From: Prostheceraeus crozeri
Taxonomy: Eukaryota; Platyhelminthes; Polycladida; Euryleptidae
Assembly (NCBI GenBank): GCA_907163375.1
Contig: CAJQUW010010356.1
Span: 92,043 to 156,042, forward strand
Direction: 5' to 3'
DNA: 64,000 nt
How positions within the stretch are numbered: position 1 is the stretch's first letter; every line of letters starts with the position of its first letter. Both the position numbers and the translations under genes were made by a program. The notes below the pieces were generated by a model. The model saw nothing but the letters and a program-made list of their open reading frames with translations. It was not told the DNA's origin and did no database searches. Below are positions 41,706 to 53,008 of the stretch, piece by piece.

Positions 41706-42930
41706 GCGACTAAAATGAAGAGGCGGGCATCACTATTACGTGGGTTGAGAAACAGCAGAAATTCGTCAATGATATTTACCCTGTGTAGTATAAGGTGTTG
41801 GAAGGGCAGAAGTGGAAGTACATCTGGCAACGGTTCCCCTACATCCTGAAGGAGAATACTTCTTAGGAAATGGAACGTCATCTGCGCTCCTTCCACGACT
41901 TGCTGATGGAGACAGTATCAGATGGACCGGCATTCCAGTGGAAAGTGACCACGAAATTTTATGACGATATACCTGCAGTATGCCTCTCAGTTGGATAGCC
42001 TGGTCATACACGTCTGTGAAATTAACGAGACTACTTGTAACCACCTGCAACATATGCATGTGCTGCGGGAGCGTCTCCCGTGGTTGGTTCGACCGCTGAA
42101 GACGGACGAGAAAATGAGCGCGAAGGACTTTGAATGTGTGATTTTTGACTGCAATGTGGTAGTGTGACAGACGCGTGATCTTGAAAGAACGTCATGATGA
42201 GCTCTTGAGTGTTGAACAAACGATCATGGTGTGGAATGGGAAGATGCGGTCACATTTACTATTGCTGTCTCCACCACCATCGTCCTACTCCATTTCCGGC
42301 GCCGGCATATAGAACGCAAAGCAAATCTGCGGCTTATGCTAATCTGGAATGACCTATGAACACCAACGCCGTTGGTGGCTAGCGGACAGGCAACACGTCC
42401 ACTGTAACTCTGTCATACCAGTTGAAATAACCTACTGAGACTTGACTTTGTGTCTACATTTGGCTTTTACCCGGCGTCAGTGTGATAATCAGACAGCGAC
42501 GCTCCACCACTACCAACTGGCTAATAAGATGTCACTCGGTGGTGGGTTATTTCTAACAGTGGATGACGCCCAGCTGGGAGTGATTGGCGACTCGCGGCTC
42601 TCCTTCCAATTCCAGCGCACAAGTTGGTTCCGCTGAATGAGTGCTGGACACGCCCAAGTGCTCTCATTTCCTCGCCGGCATTAGCATGAGCGTGAATATG
42701 TCGGCGGGAGGTTGTGCTACGGGCGGCCACAGATGTTAGTAGCGACAGTGCCCGTGAGGAAGAGGGTCAAAGAAACGGAATATACAAGTGTTTCGTTGCG
42801 GCAAAGTATAAGTAATGGGACGGGTTTCTCTTCCCGACTTGCTTTCCATGATCTCTGCGCTAGGGGGGCAGCTAATGAATATGGGCTCTTCAACCCCCTG
42901 CAGCCTCGTCAGTCAGTGACGGTGTGAGGA
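41706..42930 (+). other. Unassigned frames at the 3' side of the Polinton-like element
   Basis: Several short plus-strand frames have no recognisable family. One (about 42244-42360) ends in a hydrophobic stretch FTIAVSTTIVLL followed by a basic HFRRRHIERK tail, i.e. a possible membrane anchor. Base composition stays GC-richer than the flanks, so the segment probably still belongs to the element. Confidence 0.35.
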
Positions 42931-44960
42931 AGAATGGTGACATGCGCCCAACTCTCATCAACTATTCGAATGTCTAACCTTCACCACTCGTCCGGCCAGG
43001 TTTTCTACGAAAGTGAACTCTTCCTGGCCATATAAATACAGAAATTGCTTCCTATTCATGTAGCCGTTTTTCAAACTGGCAAGTGCATCATCACCGGCCT
43101 TAAACCCCGGAAGAGCTATGGGAAATTCTGGAAAAACTCCGTGACCCTCAAACCGAGCGATCTGTTAAACCACCAACATGATGATGCACAAAAATAAAAA
43201 CACGTCACATTTCATACATGTTATCTTTTATTCACCATTCGTTCAAAGGGGTAAAATAAAAGTGGTTTCATGCGTGCCTCATTCAGATGAACATTGGTAA
43301 GAGAGAAACTGTTAGTACAGGAGGAGCGGAAAGAGTCGCCATTTGGCGGCCATTTCTATGCTAATCTTATTATCCATGATGCCACGCAGACGAAGCAAAC
43401 ACACCGTTCCAACAATTAAATCAATAACCACTGCCTCAGTGTTTTACACTTCTGGCTCAGCTACTAGGCCCGTGGCGGGCATAATATTCGCCACAGTACG
43501 CTGCTGACACCGCCTCCATTTCCGCAGCCACAGCAGAAGGACTGGCAGAAGAAACAAACACACCTCTGATGTGGGACTTTGTCCCGTGTAGAGTAGCTCG
43601 TGATCGCTAGCTGGAGCGACGCAAACTTGTCCACCGTCTCACCATGCGACCCAATGTACATGGTGCGCACAAGAGACATGTACAGTGGCCATGCCCCAAG
43701 TGGTCCACATCACTGACTTCCGGTCAGAGTCGAAGTTCCGTACATCGTCCGCTAATTTTACAAACACCCGGTCGTGCGTGTAGTCGAAAACACGGAAAAG
43801 ATCTTCATCACTTCCGTTTTTGTCATGGCAGATCTTCGGCGCGTTGGCGGGCAGCTGAAAGGACTCCTCAGCAAAAACTCCACCGTAAAGTTATCCTAGA
43901 GAGCTGTCCTCGCAATAAACGGCGAGCGCGAGTGATTAAAGAAGTGATTACGGGAGGCCCGGTAAAAAAATTCTGTGTCTGCCGGGCAAACCGGCCGCCT
44001 TTATGGTAAATGTATCGATGCTAAATTGCCCGATCTGCTTGACCGGTGAAATGATCATATCTTTGTTAGGCACAGTCTTCGTCACAGAATACATGTCAGC
44101 AGTCAGTCAGTTTGATAAAATAAGCAAGCGAAAGAATGAAAACAGGACGAAACGGCGCTCCTTATATATACTTTAGAGTGGAAGAAGCGAAAACTGAAAT
44201 GGTATTATTTGAGACGCATCGGCGAATGAGGCGCGAGAAAGCCTAGGTCCCGAATTGCGCCTCGGGAGTTGTACCGTCGAATCCGTTTCGGTGAGAGGTT
44301 TGCCCCACTTTCTGCTGTCCGGACCAGTCAAAAGTCCCATACAAAAAGTCGATCACGCTGCATCGAATGACAGCGGTCACAAGTCGTTCCATGTCCTAGA
44401 AATGGGTCAAAGTGGCCACTGTCCTATAACCGGACACAGAGGGAAGTGCAAAACAAACCGAGTGGACGAAGGTTTTAAACGAAGTCCCACAAGAAAGAGT
44501 CGAGCAAGCTGAAACCGATGGTGCTGGTCCCCAGTCGATCCGTGGCCAGGAAGGGGGGGGTCAGTCGAAATATTTTCTAAGTCGCTGCGCCGCGGTTGGC
44601 CTTTGTGTGGAAAATTTAAACATAGCCAAATGTTCACTCTTTTCCGCAGACGTTCCGTTTTAAGTCCTTTAACTCTGTGTTCCGTGAGCGTTCCATAGCA
44701 GATCCGTCACGGAACGAAGCCTAGACAATGTCCACTAAGCGGATATTTTCACTACTGCTAATTTCAAAGCAATATCAAATACCCGATTATTGTACAGGAA
44801 TTATCTACGATAAATTCATGTCTGAGACAAAATGGAAAGCGAGATAATGTTATTATGTAATTCTTCCAGTCTCTGTCACTGATTACATTCTGTAGCATTT
44901 GACTTCGTTTAAAATGCACTTAAGCAAGGTAGAATGATATAGCATTTACTTATTTGTACT
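42931..44960. other. GC-richer sequence with degraded frames, unassigned
   Basis: A minus-strand frame around 43890-43690 (ESFQLPANAPKICHDKNG, VFDYTHDRVFVKLADDVRN) looks protein-like but matches no family I know. Its position and composition suggest it is a further Polinton-like gene. From 44200 to 44650 the sequence is GC-rich with no clear frame. A run of nine G lies near 44550. Confidence 0.35.
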
Positions 44961-44976
44961 TGAAGGCGCTTGACCA

Positions 44977-45419
44977 CTAGGTGGTCGTAGCGATCAGATC
45001 CCAGAAGGTCCTTCGGTTTTGCGTCCGCTCAATGAGGTCGGCCAGGGGAAGGAATTCCTGGACTTGAACAGACCGAGTCAGCCCGGGCCGGCCACGGGGG
45101 CGCCTCCAGTTCACGTGTGGGGGACGAGCTGATGCAGTCATGGTCTGCGTAGCAGGGATATCCGGCTCGAGACCCAGGAGGCGACGTCGGCGTCTTCGGA
45201 TGATGGCAGAGATTGTGGTAGTGGAACTGGCTCTGACATAAATTTCAGCGTTGGGTGCGTGATGGAACAAGCGAATGCCAAGAATGTGGCGAAGGCACGA
45301 ACGGTAATAAGCGTCCAGAGGCAGGCGATGGCAGCGGAGAAGCACCAGGTCTCACAACCATATATGAGAACAGGGAGAACGCAGGTATCGAGAATGCGGA
45401 TCTTGGTTCGAGGGCGCAC
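44977..45419 (-). pseudogene. LINE C-terminal fragment
   Basis: Minus-strand frames read RILDTCVLPVLIYGCETWCF (45400) and, after a shift, SCLRHILGIRLFHHAPNAEI, IRRRRRRLLGLE and a RPRGRPGLTR block. This is the end of an APE-type LINE polyprotein (L/YG-x-E-T-W and RRR-x-x-LGH-type motifs). The RT core and everything upstream are missing, as in 5'-truncated copies. Confidence 0.75.
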
Positions 45420-45429
45420 TCTTCTACTC

Positions 45430-47110
45430 CGCTAGACGCGGAAGCTGTGGTCCCACGCCTGCTTAAATCGCGATATTTATTCATAAATGAGGTAAAAATG
45501 AAAGCGCGGCGTAAATTGAAATTTTGATTATTCTTGTCTTTTTATGACTGTTAAATCACGACAACTTTAAGCAATGATCTTGATTGCACTTTTTGTTCAC
45601 ATCTAGAAATTGAACTTGATCTGCTATACTGCTTGTATTTTCAGAATGTTATAGTTAATGAAGTATAGCATTGTTTTCAAACATAGAGCTTAATGTGGCA
45701 TATCACTATGTGTAAAGCCAATTGTGGTGATACGAATGTACGACATTGACTACCCTAATTATCTGACAGAATTTCAGTTTCGGATCAACATATCCTTATA
45801 CGCATTCAGTCTGCATGTGTGTTTTCGCAAGCATTTCAATCTTGTTTCAAGCAGTCGCAATTCATAAGATGGCGATAGTTAGAAATGAAAATAGAGGAAA
45901 GAAGCGAAACAGCCAACCCCGTACACATGGGTCAATGAATTCTCCACTACTTCAACGAACTTCCAATAGATACATGTAACTAGACACTCGTTTCTGATTG
46001 TCTTTCGAGTTGACTGCATCCTTCCAAAGTGGACAGAACTTCAGGCGTTAGTTCCATAAGGGGGTTTCAGCGGTTGCACTTCCATTGAATGTGCCTAGCT
46101 CGGTCATCTTTTCTGGATGGAAGATCTGCACTCTGCAGGGTTGAGTCTGGATGGTGTGTAGATCACTGGAAGGTATTTTTCGATATTTTTTAAATTTGAA
46201 GTGAATTATATAGATGGAAGATCGTCCACGACGAAAATACACTTCCATACTGAACTGTCGCAAGCTTTTCATCTACGTGGAATGTGATAAAAACTTGTAT
46301 CAGAAATAGTTTCTGAGTTAACTATACGATGTAAACATCTTTCATACCACCTTCCTACAAGCAGAAATCAGTCAAAAGATGACTCAAGGAGTCATCGTGC
46401 ATCTTCATATTTCAACTTTGGACTTGTGTTTAGTGAATTATAATGTTATGGAGTATACTATTCCAAATAAGAAAATGAGCACATCGGAGTGAGCATTCAG
46501 GAACCTTTTTGTCCAAAATTGTTTGATTGAAAAAAATGCTTTCGCTCTACATGTTGTTCGACATGTATAATGAATTTCACACTGATTTTAGAAGGATGCA
46601 ATTATGTGTATTTTTGCCTCGCATTAAACTAATATCAGTTTTGATAGAGTACCAATCAATATTCTGGATTTGCTTTCCACAATTAATGAGAAAGAATTGC
46701 AAGTTTGATTGACTCTTGTCTAATACTCAAGTGAGAAATATCTAAAAAAACTATTAAAAGAAAGAACACAACAAACGCTTTCAGATGATCTCGGAGAATC
46801 CATGATCAATACAATGCCGCTGACTTTTGCGAGGACAACAAAAGTCATTTTTGAGCAAGGCAAGTTATTGTGCCAAGATTAAGAGCGAAATTTCCTTCAC
46901 GTCTTGAAAGCCAAGGACGTTGAGTTGATCAACTATTTAACTGTTTTCCATCCAGGTATTATAAATTCTTATACTTTGTATTGAGTCATTATTTGCACTC
47001 TTAATATATTCATGATTACATTGTAAATTCGTCTAATCCAACGTGAAAGTAATAATCACATAGAAATTCTATCTATGTATGCGCTGCTTTCATTCATCAC
47101 ATATGTGAAT
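45430..47110. other. AT-rich spacer, nothing identified
   Basis: No gene, RNA or element border is recognised on either strand. Confidence 0.45.
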
Positions 47111-47113
47111 AGT

Positions 47114-47551
47114 CTACATGCGTACATGTAAATTGACTCGGCCTGCGTAAAAAATGGAAACTTCCCGCGTAGGACCACTGCGCGGAAGGGACGGCCAAAA
47201 GCGGAACGGGCAAGACCAAGTCATCGATGGATTTCCGACTCTAACGAACAGTCGCTCGAGATCCGTGAACCGAGGTACACGAAGCTGTCGGTTTCCTCCA
47301 CCGGATTGAAGTTGATGTTTAATTAGTGATGGGGAGGTTGGGAGAAGTCCGACAGGGATTGGAACTTTGTCTTGGTCCAGTTTATAGTAATACCGAGGGG
47401 AGAAGCTTCCTCTCCAAGGTCTGATATTGATGAGAGGTTCACTACGTCGACAGCGTAACAAAAGTCGGTAAAGGTGGAGTGGAAATCGACAGAGATTTGG
47501 ACACCGCTCAATTTCTTTGTTCAAACAGTAATCAACGGCAACATTGAACAA
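47114..47551 (-). pseudogene. LINE reverse transcriptase fragment
   Basis: On the minus strand one frame reads GVQISVDFHSTFTDFCYAVD and SPLGITINWTKTKFQSL: the catalytic YADD has become YAVD. Another reads NFNPVEETDSFVYLGSRI. These are the palm motif C and the following segment of a non-LTR RT. The fragment is short and in at least two frames, and belongs to a family distinct from the other LINEs here. Confidence 0.7.
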
Positions 47552-47862
47552 ATTAGGGGCCGCGACACACCCCTGACGCAGAGGGAAATAAACTGTGGAT
47601 CCGATAAACTGTTCTCTCCTCTGACTCTACAAGAACAAGAACAATTCCATTGTTCTACTGTGTACGGGATTTATTATTACTCGTAATTGTGAAGCTCACT
47701 ATGCAAGCCAAGAATTTTGATTCACGAAACCTCCCTCTATCATGACATTTTGAAATAACATGGAGCTCAGAAAAGTTGTAATTCTTGCTTTACATAATTG
47801 CCGAGAAAATGCTTTTTACATTCCAGGCGCTTTAGACAGCTTAAACTGTACCTGTTATACCC

Positions 47863-48150
47863 CTAAAAGACAGGAGATTTCGTCTGCAACGCTTTAAAAA
47901 CGTCAAAATTTTATTAGTTGCACTTTCAAAAGGTTAGAGGTTTCGCCCTTTGGCGCTTTACGAATATCAAAGTTCTACTAGTTTCACGCCCAAAAGGCTG
48001 GAGGATTCGCCTGCGACGCTTTAAAAACGTCAAAGTTCTGCTGATTGCACTCACAAAAGGCTAGAGGTTTCGCCTGCGGTGCTTTAAAAACATCAAAGTT
48101 CTATTAGTTCTACTCCCAAAATGCCAGAGCTTCTGTATGCGGTACTTTGC
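47863..48150 (+). repeat. 63-bp tandem repeat, 4-5 copies
   Basis: GCTTTAAAAACGTCAAA-type words start at 47891, 47954, 48018 and 48081, i.e. every 63-64 bp. Each is preceded by GAGGTTTCGCCTGCG-like and followed by TTCTATTAGTTGCAC-like sequence. Copies have diverged by several substitutions each. Confidence 0.85.
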
Positions 48151-48465
48151 CTCAACATGGTTGAGTTCCAATTAATTATTATCTGTGGCCTTAGTGCATT
48201 GATAATGTATTTTTAGTCGCAGCATGGGCTTATGGCATGTAGGCGCATAAGGATTCATAACTGTTTAAAATTGACTCTTAGATTACTTGTAATCATATCA
48301 AGACTGGAAATAACCCTAACAAATGGGCCACCCCTAGAAGAGATCTTCCGGATTTTTTGTGACACCGCATTTTCATCCCTGATCATTTGATTCATCACGA
48401 TAGAAATAGACGTATAGTGGAGCAACACCGGTGCTGACAAGCGACATGGTCAGGTTATGCTAAAG

Positions 48466-48816
48466 TGTTGTGATACTTTTGGTCCGGAAAATTCTGCCTT
48501 TCGTCTTACGGTCAGATACTCAGAATTCGACCACGCGACTAAAGAACGGAAGGCGTGCGCTAATGTCTGAACCTCGTGCCATTGTATGAAATCGCTTCCT
48601 CATGATCAACATGATTGTGATATATGCAATCATTTCGCCCAATAGATTTCTCAATCCATTCTTGTGGAATCCTTTTGTAAATATATGACCTTGACTTTGT
48701 TTTTCTTCACCAACGAAACTACGTGTAAAATCATACAAATACAAATTCTGTTGTACTCTCAATAAAATTGTTCATGAAACTAGAATAAACTTTTGTTTGT
48801 CGGTAAGAATACCACA
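48466..48816 (+). repeat. 5' LTR candidate of the second BEL element
   Basis: The inferred LTR starts TGTTGTGATACTTTTGGTCC and ends AATACCACA just before the primer binding site. AATAAA at 48761-48766 is a plausible polyadenylation signal. No 3' LTR is available for comparison, so the start is uncertain. Confidence 0.5.
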
Positions 48817-48818
48817 AT

Positions 48819-48830
48819 TGGTGCCGTGAC
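48819..48830 (+). promoter_or_regulatory. Primer binding site of the second BEL element
   Basis: TGGTGCCGTGAC follows the LTR end by two bases. TGG complements a tRNA CCA end, and this word is common at BEL/Pao primer sites. Confidence 0.7.
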
Positions 48831-48964
48831 CACACGACGCAACGCATACACAACGCAAGCTCCTGATGTAAAAGTTTCCATTTTTATGTGCTATATAAGT
48901 TTCATGTATTAAGATCAGCTGATCCCTTGTATTTATATATTTAGGTGTTATTCACTCCTTGTAA

Positions 48965-49279
48965 ATGCCTACTTTATCAAGTCTCACTCGGCAACGTGCC
49001 GGTCACCGTTCTTACTTTAAGAAATCTTTCAATAAAGTTAAGGCATGTCTTTCTAGTGAATCTCCTGATATAAACTCAATCAGCTTCGATCTCACCTTCT
49101 TGAAATCCAAGTTAGACGATATCCGAAATATCGATAAACTAATTATGGAAGCCTATTCCGACGATTTCATCCAGTCAGATGAATTTTTTGCGCAGTTAGA
49201 AATTGATAACGATTTCATGCGTGACAGTTTACAGGGTCTGCATGAAATTGAAGTTTTTTTCTTGAAAAACATGTTGTAA
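48965..49279 (+). pseudogene. BEL/Pao gag N-terminal part
   Basis: The frame starts MPTLSSLTRQRAGHR and is helix-rich and acidic, as in BEL gag leaders. It ends at a TAA at 49277-49279, and the gag core continues from 49363 in another frame. The start is supported by position 135 bp behind the primer binding site. Confidence 0.7.
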
Positions 49280-49362
49280 AACCCGCTGTTGTATCCGCTG
49301 CACCTACATGTAAGCCTACGCATTCTAAGCCCACGAGTTTTGCCAAGTTACCCAAGCTACAG

Positions 49363-51534
49363 ATGGTCCATTTTGATGGTTCAGACATCCGAAAATGGTC
49401 TGAATTTTACGACACGTTCTATTCTGAGATAGAGTCAAGAACCGACATTGAAGATGTCACTAAGTTCCACTATCTTAACAACCTGTTACATGGTCGTGCT
49501 AAGGAAAGAATCAACTACATGCGTCCTTCTAACTCATCGTTTCAGCAAGCGATTCAGAAGTTGAAGGATGAGTTTGGGGACAGAGATAGGATTAAGAACG
49601 CTCATATTGATTCTATAAATGAAATTCCATCAGCTGATAAAACAGCCTCTGATTTGAGACGTTTTTTGGATCAAATCAAGTTTGATATTTCTGCATTGAG
49701 TCATCTTTCTTATGATTCCACCATGTACGGTCCATTTATTTTACCGTCCTTGTTAAGGAAAATTCCGCATTCTCTACAGATGAAAATGCTAGATGCCACA
49801 CATGGTTCGTATCCGTCTCTTGACGAATTTATGTTTTTTCTAGAAACAGAGGTTCGTAAACTTGAGAACCTTGATTCTTTGACTCTCCATGGTAGGCCAA
49901 GTAACCATTTCCAGAATGACGTGCGTAATAGCAATTTTCAAATAAACAGACGAGACGAGTTTGTGATTACTATGACTGTCACTAAGAATTCCAAAAAGCC
50001 ATTTTCTAAGAACTTCGTTCGGCAGTGTAGTTATTGTAAATCCGAAGATCATTCAACTTACATGTGTCCCCTAAGTGTAAGTGAGAAAATCACGTTCATC
50101 CAATCTCATAAACTGTGTTTCAACTGCTTGGGTTCTCATCTGAAGAAGGACTGTAAATCAAAGGGTAGATGCGCTAAATGTAGCAGACCTCATCATAGTT
50201 CAATTCATTCTCATTTCACAACTGAGAATGTCGGCAGTAGTAATAGTGCTACTAACAGATCCGAAGATTGTGATCAGTCTTCTGATCAAAATGGTAAATC
50301 TCGACAGCCTCATATCAAGAACACAACCTCATGTAACGATAGTGACGTTTTAAATGATTCCGAGCACGGTGCTCATAATTCTGACGTAGTTTCTGGCGAC
50401 CCAGATTCCACTTTGTCGTCCATATCGTTGACTTCTTCTGAGAAGTATAAATCTAAGGATACTTCTTCCAACGTTCTTTTGAAAACTGTAAAAACTGTTG
50501 CATTTTCTGATGATATAAGGCTTACCGCAAAGATTCTGATCGATGAAGGATCGCAGTTGAGTTTCATCAGGAAAACGACTGCTGATAAATTGAGTTTGAA
50601 AACTGAAAAAAGATTTACTATTCAAAACAACGTGTTTGGAGGTAAATCTTCGATCATTTCATGTGAGCTAGTGAATCTAAGTCTTGAAACTACTGACGGT
50701 TCTGCAACAATCCAGTGTCTTGTCGTCCCCGAAATTGTCAAGATCGACCAATCAGGTTGGTCTTCGTGTGAGCTCATCAGTCAGCTACAATTGCAAGGTA
50801 AGAAATTCGCCGATCCATTTGATGAAAATATATTTGTTGTTGATATTCTGATAGGAGCAGACTTCGCTTGGAGTTTCTTGAAGTCCACTGTTTTCTCTCC
50901 CGATCCGTATGGACCTGTTGCTCAAGACAGCGTCTTCGGAGTCATTCTCTCTGGTCCAATTCACAAGAAGCAAGAATATCCGCCAACTAAATATTCCAGA
51001 ATATCTTGTCTCCTAAGTACTCACTCCATCATGGAACGAATTTTACCTGAATTGTCTTTTGAAAATGTAAGAGAAGATGAGTTAGATAACTTGAAAACTA
51101 TTGTTCGAGATTCTTTAAGTATGGAATCAATTGGTTTGACTGACCCCTCTATAGAAAAGAGTGATGATGACTTTCTGAGAAGTTATTGCAATCGCCTTCA
51201 GTTTGACTCTGACAGTAACCAGTATGTAGCTCCGTTACCCTGGCTTGATGATCATCCCGTTCTTCCATCGAATTTCAACATGAGCAAATCACGTCTACTT
51301 CAGATTAAAAAGCGTCTATTAGTAATAGGATTGTTTGATGCCTATTCAAATGTGATCAATGACCACATTAAGAAAGGTTATGTCGAAGACGTACCTATTG
51401 ACGAACTTTCTCATGAGTCCAATTGTCATTATCTCCCACACTTCTATGTCCTCAAAGAAAATAATTCCACGACTCCGCTTAGAGTAGTTTTTAGATGCAA
51501 GCTCAGATCACGTATCTTTGAACGACTGTCTTAA
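49363..51534 (+). pseudogene. BEL/Pao gag core, zinc knuckles, protease, RT start
   Basis: The 723-residue frame begins in the DUF1759-like gag core (FDGSDIRKWSEFYDTFYSEI, FHYLNNLLHGRAKERI). Zinc knuckles follow (CSYCKSEDHSTYMC, CFNCLGSHLKKDC, CAKCSRPHHSSIH), then a retropepsin-like domain with ILIDEGSQLSFIR (D-E-G in place of D-S/T-G), DILIGADFAWSF and the RT N-terminus (CHYLPHFYVLKENNSTTPLR, VVF). It ends by a shift just before NDCL. The long open frame suggests recent insertion. Confidence 0.88.
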
Positions 51535-52291
51535 GACGGGTCCTTGTCTGTTGAACAGTCTCTGGGAAATCTTACTTAGATTTCGTGTTCATAGATACGC
51601 CTTTTGTGCAGATATTGAGCGAGCATTTCTTTCAATCCAGGTTGAGATAGATGATCGAAATTTTCTCAGATTTTTGTGGTTCAGAGATAGTAATCCTGAC
51701 TGTGAGATTGTATCCCTTAGATATCGTTGTTTAGCATTCGGTCCCACATGCTCTCCTTTCATCATGAACGCAATCGTCAGATATCATTTGAGAATCAATG
51801 ACTGTGAAGTCTCAAGAGACATGTATGAGAAGCTGTACGTCGACAACTTAGCTTCAGGATGCTCAACTGAGCAAGATACGGTCGAGTATTTTCAGAAATC
51901 TCGATCCATTCTAAATTCAGCTAAGATGAACTTGAGACAATGGTACACCAATAGCCAAACCTTGCGCGAAACTGCCAGTACAGAGAAAGTTTCATCGAAG
52001 TCAGACACAGCAGCTCTCCTAGGTATGAGATGGAATTGTGACTCAGATGAATTATTGTTTCCCATGAAATTGACAGAAACTCATGAACCGCTCACCAAAC
52101 GTATTGCTCTCTCAATTGCCTCATCCCTTTTTGATCCCTTTGGTGTAGCTTCCCCAGTCACTATGCGTATGAAACATTTTATTTCAAAATTGTGGGAGTC
52201 ATCACTCACTTGGGATGAAATACTTCCGAAAGAATTCCAAGACGAGTTTCTCGATTTACAATTTGATCTTGATGAAATCCGCAAGAAATAA
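51518..52291 (+). pseudogene. BEL/Pao reverse transcriptase core
   Basis: The frame starts at NDCLKTGPCLLNSL and holds the palm: motif A FCADIERAFLSIQVE (catalytic Asp), LAFGPTCSPFIMNAIVRYHL, and motif C KLYVDNLASGC, in which YVDN is the BEL/Pao version of YxDD. Next is the connection segment KTDTAALLGMRWN-like block and IASSLFDPFGVASPVTMRMK. It would make element cDNA in gag particles. It ends at a stop; RNase H continues in another frame. Confidence 0.87.
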
Positions 52292-52314
52292 TTCCAAGAT
52301 ATCTAAACATAAAT

Positions 52315-52698
52315 GTGAGAGAACCAGTACAGATTCATTTATTTTGTGACGCCAGCTTCATGGCAATGTGCTGTGTAGTTTTCTTCGTGCAGGGAAATGT
52401 TTCCACTTTTGTTTGTGCCAGGTACAAGATAGTTCCGCAGAAGAAAAAGTTATTATGGACTATTCCAAAGTTGGAATTGCACGCTATGTTGATCGGATCT
52501 CGATTAGTGAGTCATGTCATCGCAGCCTATAAGAACGACTTTTTCATTGATTCAGTAAATGCCTGGACAGACTCAGAAATCTGCCTTCAGTGGTTGAGCA
52601 GCAATAAGATAGGACGCACTAAAGTTTTCGTGAACAACCGTGTTTCCGAAATCAAGAGTTTGATTCCACAGAACGCTTGGTCACATGTTAGTAGATAG
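52315..52698 (+). pseudogene. BEL/Pao RNase H part, truncated
   Basis: IHLFCDASFMAMCCVVFFVQ, TIPKLELHAMLIGSRLVSHV and AWTDSEICLQWLSSN contain the RNase H acidic residues (D of CDAS, E of LEL, D of TDSE). The reading frame stops at 52696-52698 after NRVSEIKSLIPQNAW; the connection, integrase and C-terminal domains are absent. Confidence 0.85.
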
Positions 52699-52712
52699 TA
52701 AAGGTCCATAAT

Positions 52713-52840
52713 AAACACAGCGCGCCCTGAAATGGGGTGGGTCCAATTCAAACACAGCGCGCTCTGAAATGGGGTGGGTCCAATACAAACACAGCGCGCC
52801 TCGAAATGGCTGGCTCCCATACAAACACAGCGCGCCTGGC
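52713..52840 (+). repeat. 37-bp tandem repeat, 3.5 copies, GC-rich
   Basis: AAACACAGCGCGCC-type units start at 52713, 52750, 52787 and 52823 (spacing 37, 37, 36). The array begins 15 bp after the truncated BEL frame and merges into the 22-bp array. Confidence 0.9.
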
Positions 52841-52854
52841 CGGCCGCCCAGGTT

Positions 52855-53008
52855 GGAGTGAGAGGTTGTCTTGGCCGACCGTCCAGGTTGACGTGGTCGA
52901 CCGTCCAGGTTGACGTGGCCGACCGTCCAGGCTGACTTGGCCGACCGACCAGGTTGACTTGGTTGACCGACTAGGTTGACTTGGCCGACCGATCAGGTTG
53001 ACGTGGTG
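52855..53008 (+). repeat. 22-bp tandem repeat, six copies
   Basis: GACCGTCCAGGTTGACGTGG-type units start at 52877, 52899, 52921, 52943, 52965 and 52987, exactly every 22 bp. A 22-bp period is not a multiple of three, so a conserved peptide repeat is unlikely. Confidence 0.92.

Larger units (their letters stand above)
35880..42930 (+). mobile_element. Decayed Polinton/adintovirus-like DNA element
   Basis: A GC-richer island encodes parts of a family B DNA polymerase of the Polinton/adintovirus type (36.2-40.05 kb) followed by virus-like structural ORFs (40.36-41.7 kb) and further unassigned frames. Such elements replicate by protein-primed DNA synthesis and can encode capsids. Terminal inverted repeats, integrase and packaging ATPase were not found, so both borders are approximate. 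Stops, shifts and a hAT insertion make it inactive. This is an old genomic copy. Confidence 0.7.
48466..52698 (+). mobile_element. Second BEL/Pao element, 3' truncated
   Basis: A plus-strand BEL/Pao retrotransposon has a 5' LTR candidate (48466-48816), a primer binding site, gag, protease, RT and part of RNase H. The match ends at 52698, and a GC-rich tandem repeat starts within 15 bp, so integrase and the 3' LTR are lost. It keeps the RT core that the first BEL element lacks. Frames shift near 49280, 51520 and 52290. Confidence 0.88.
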
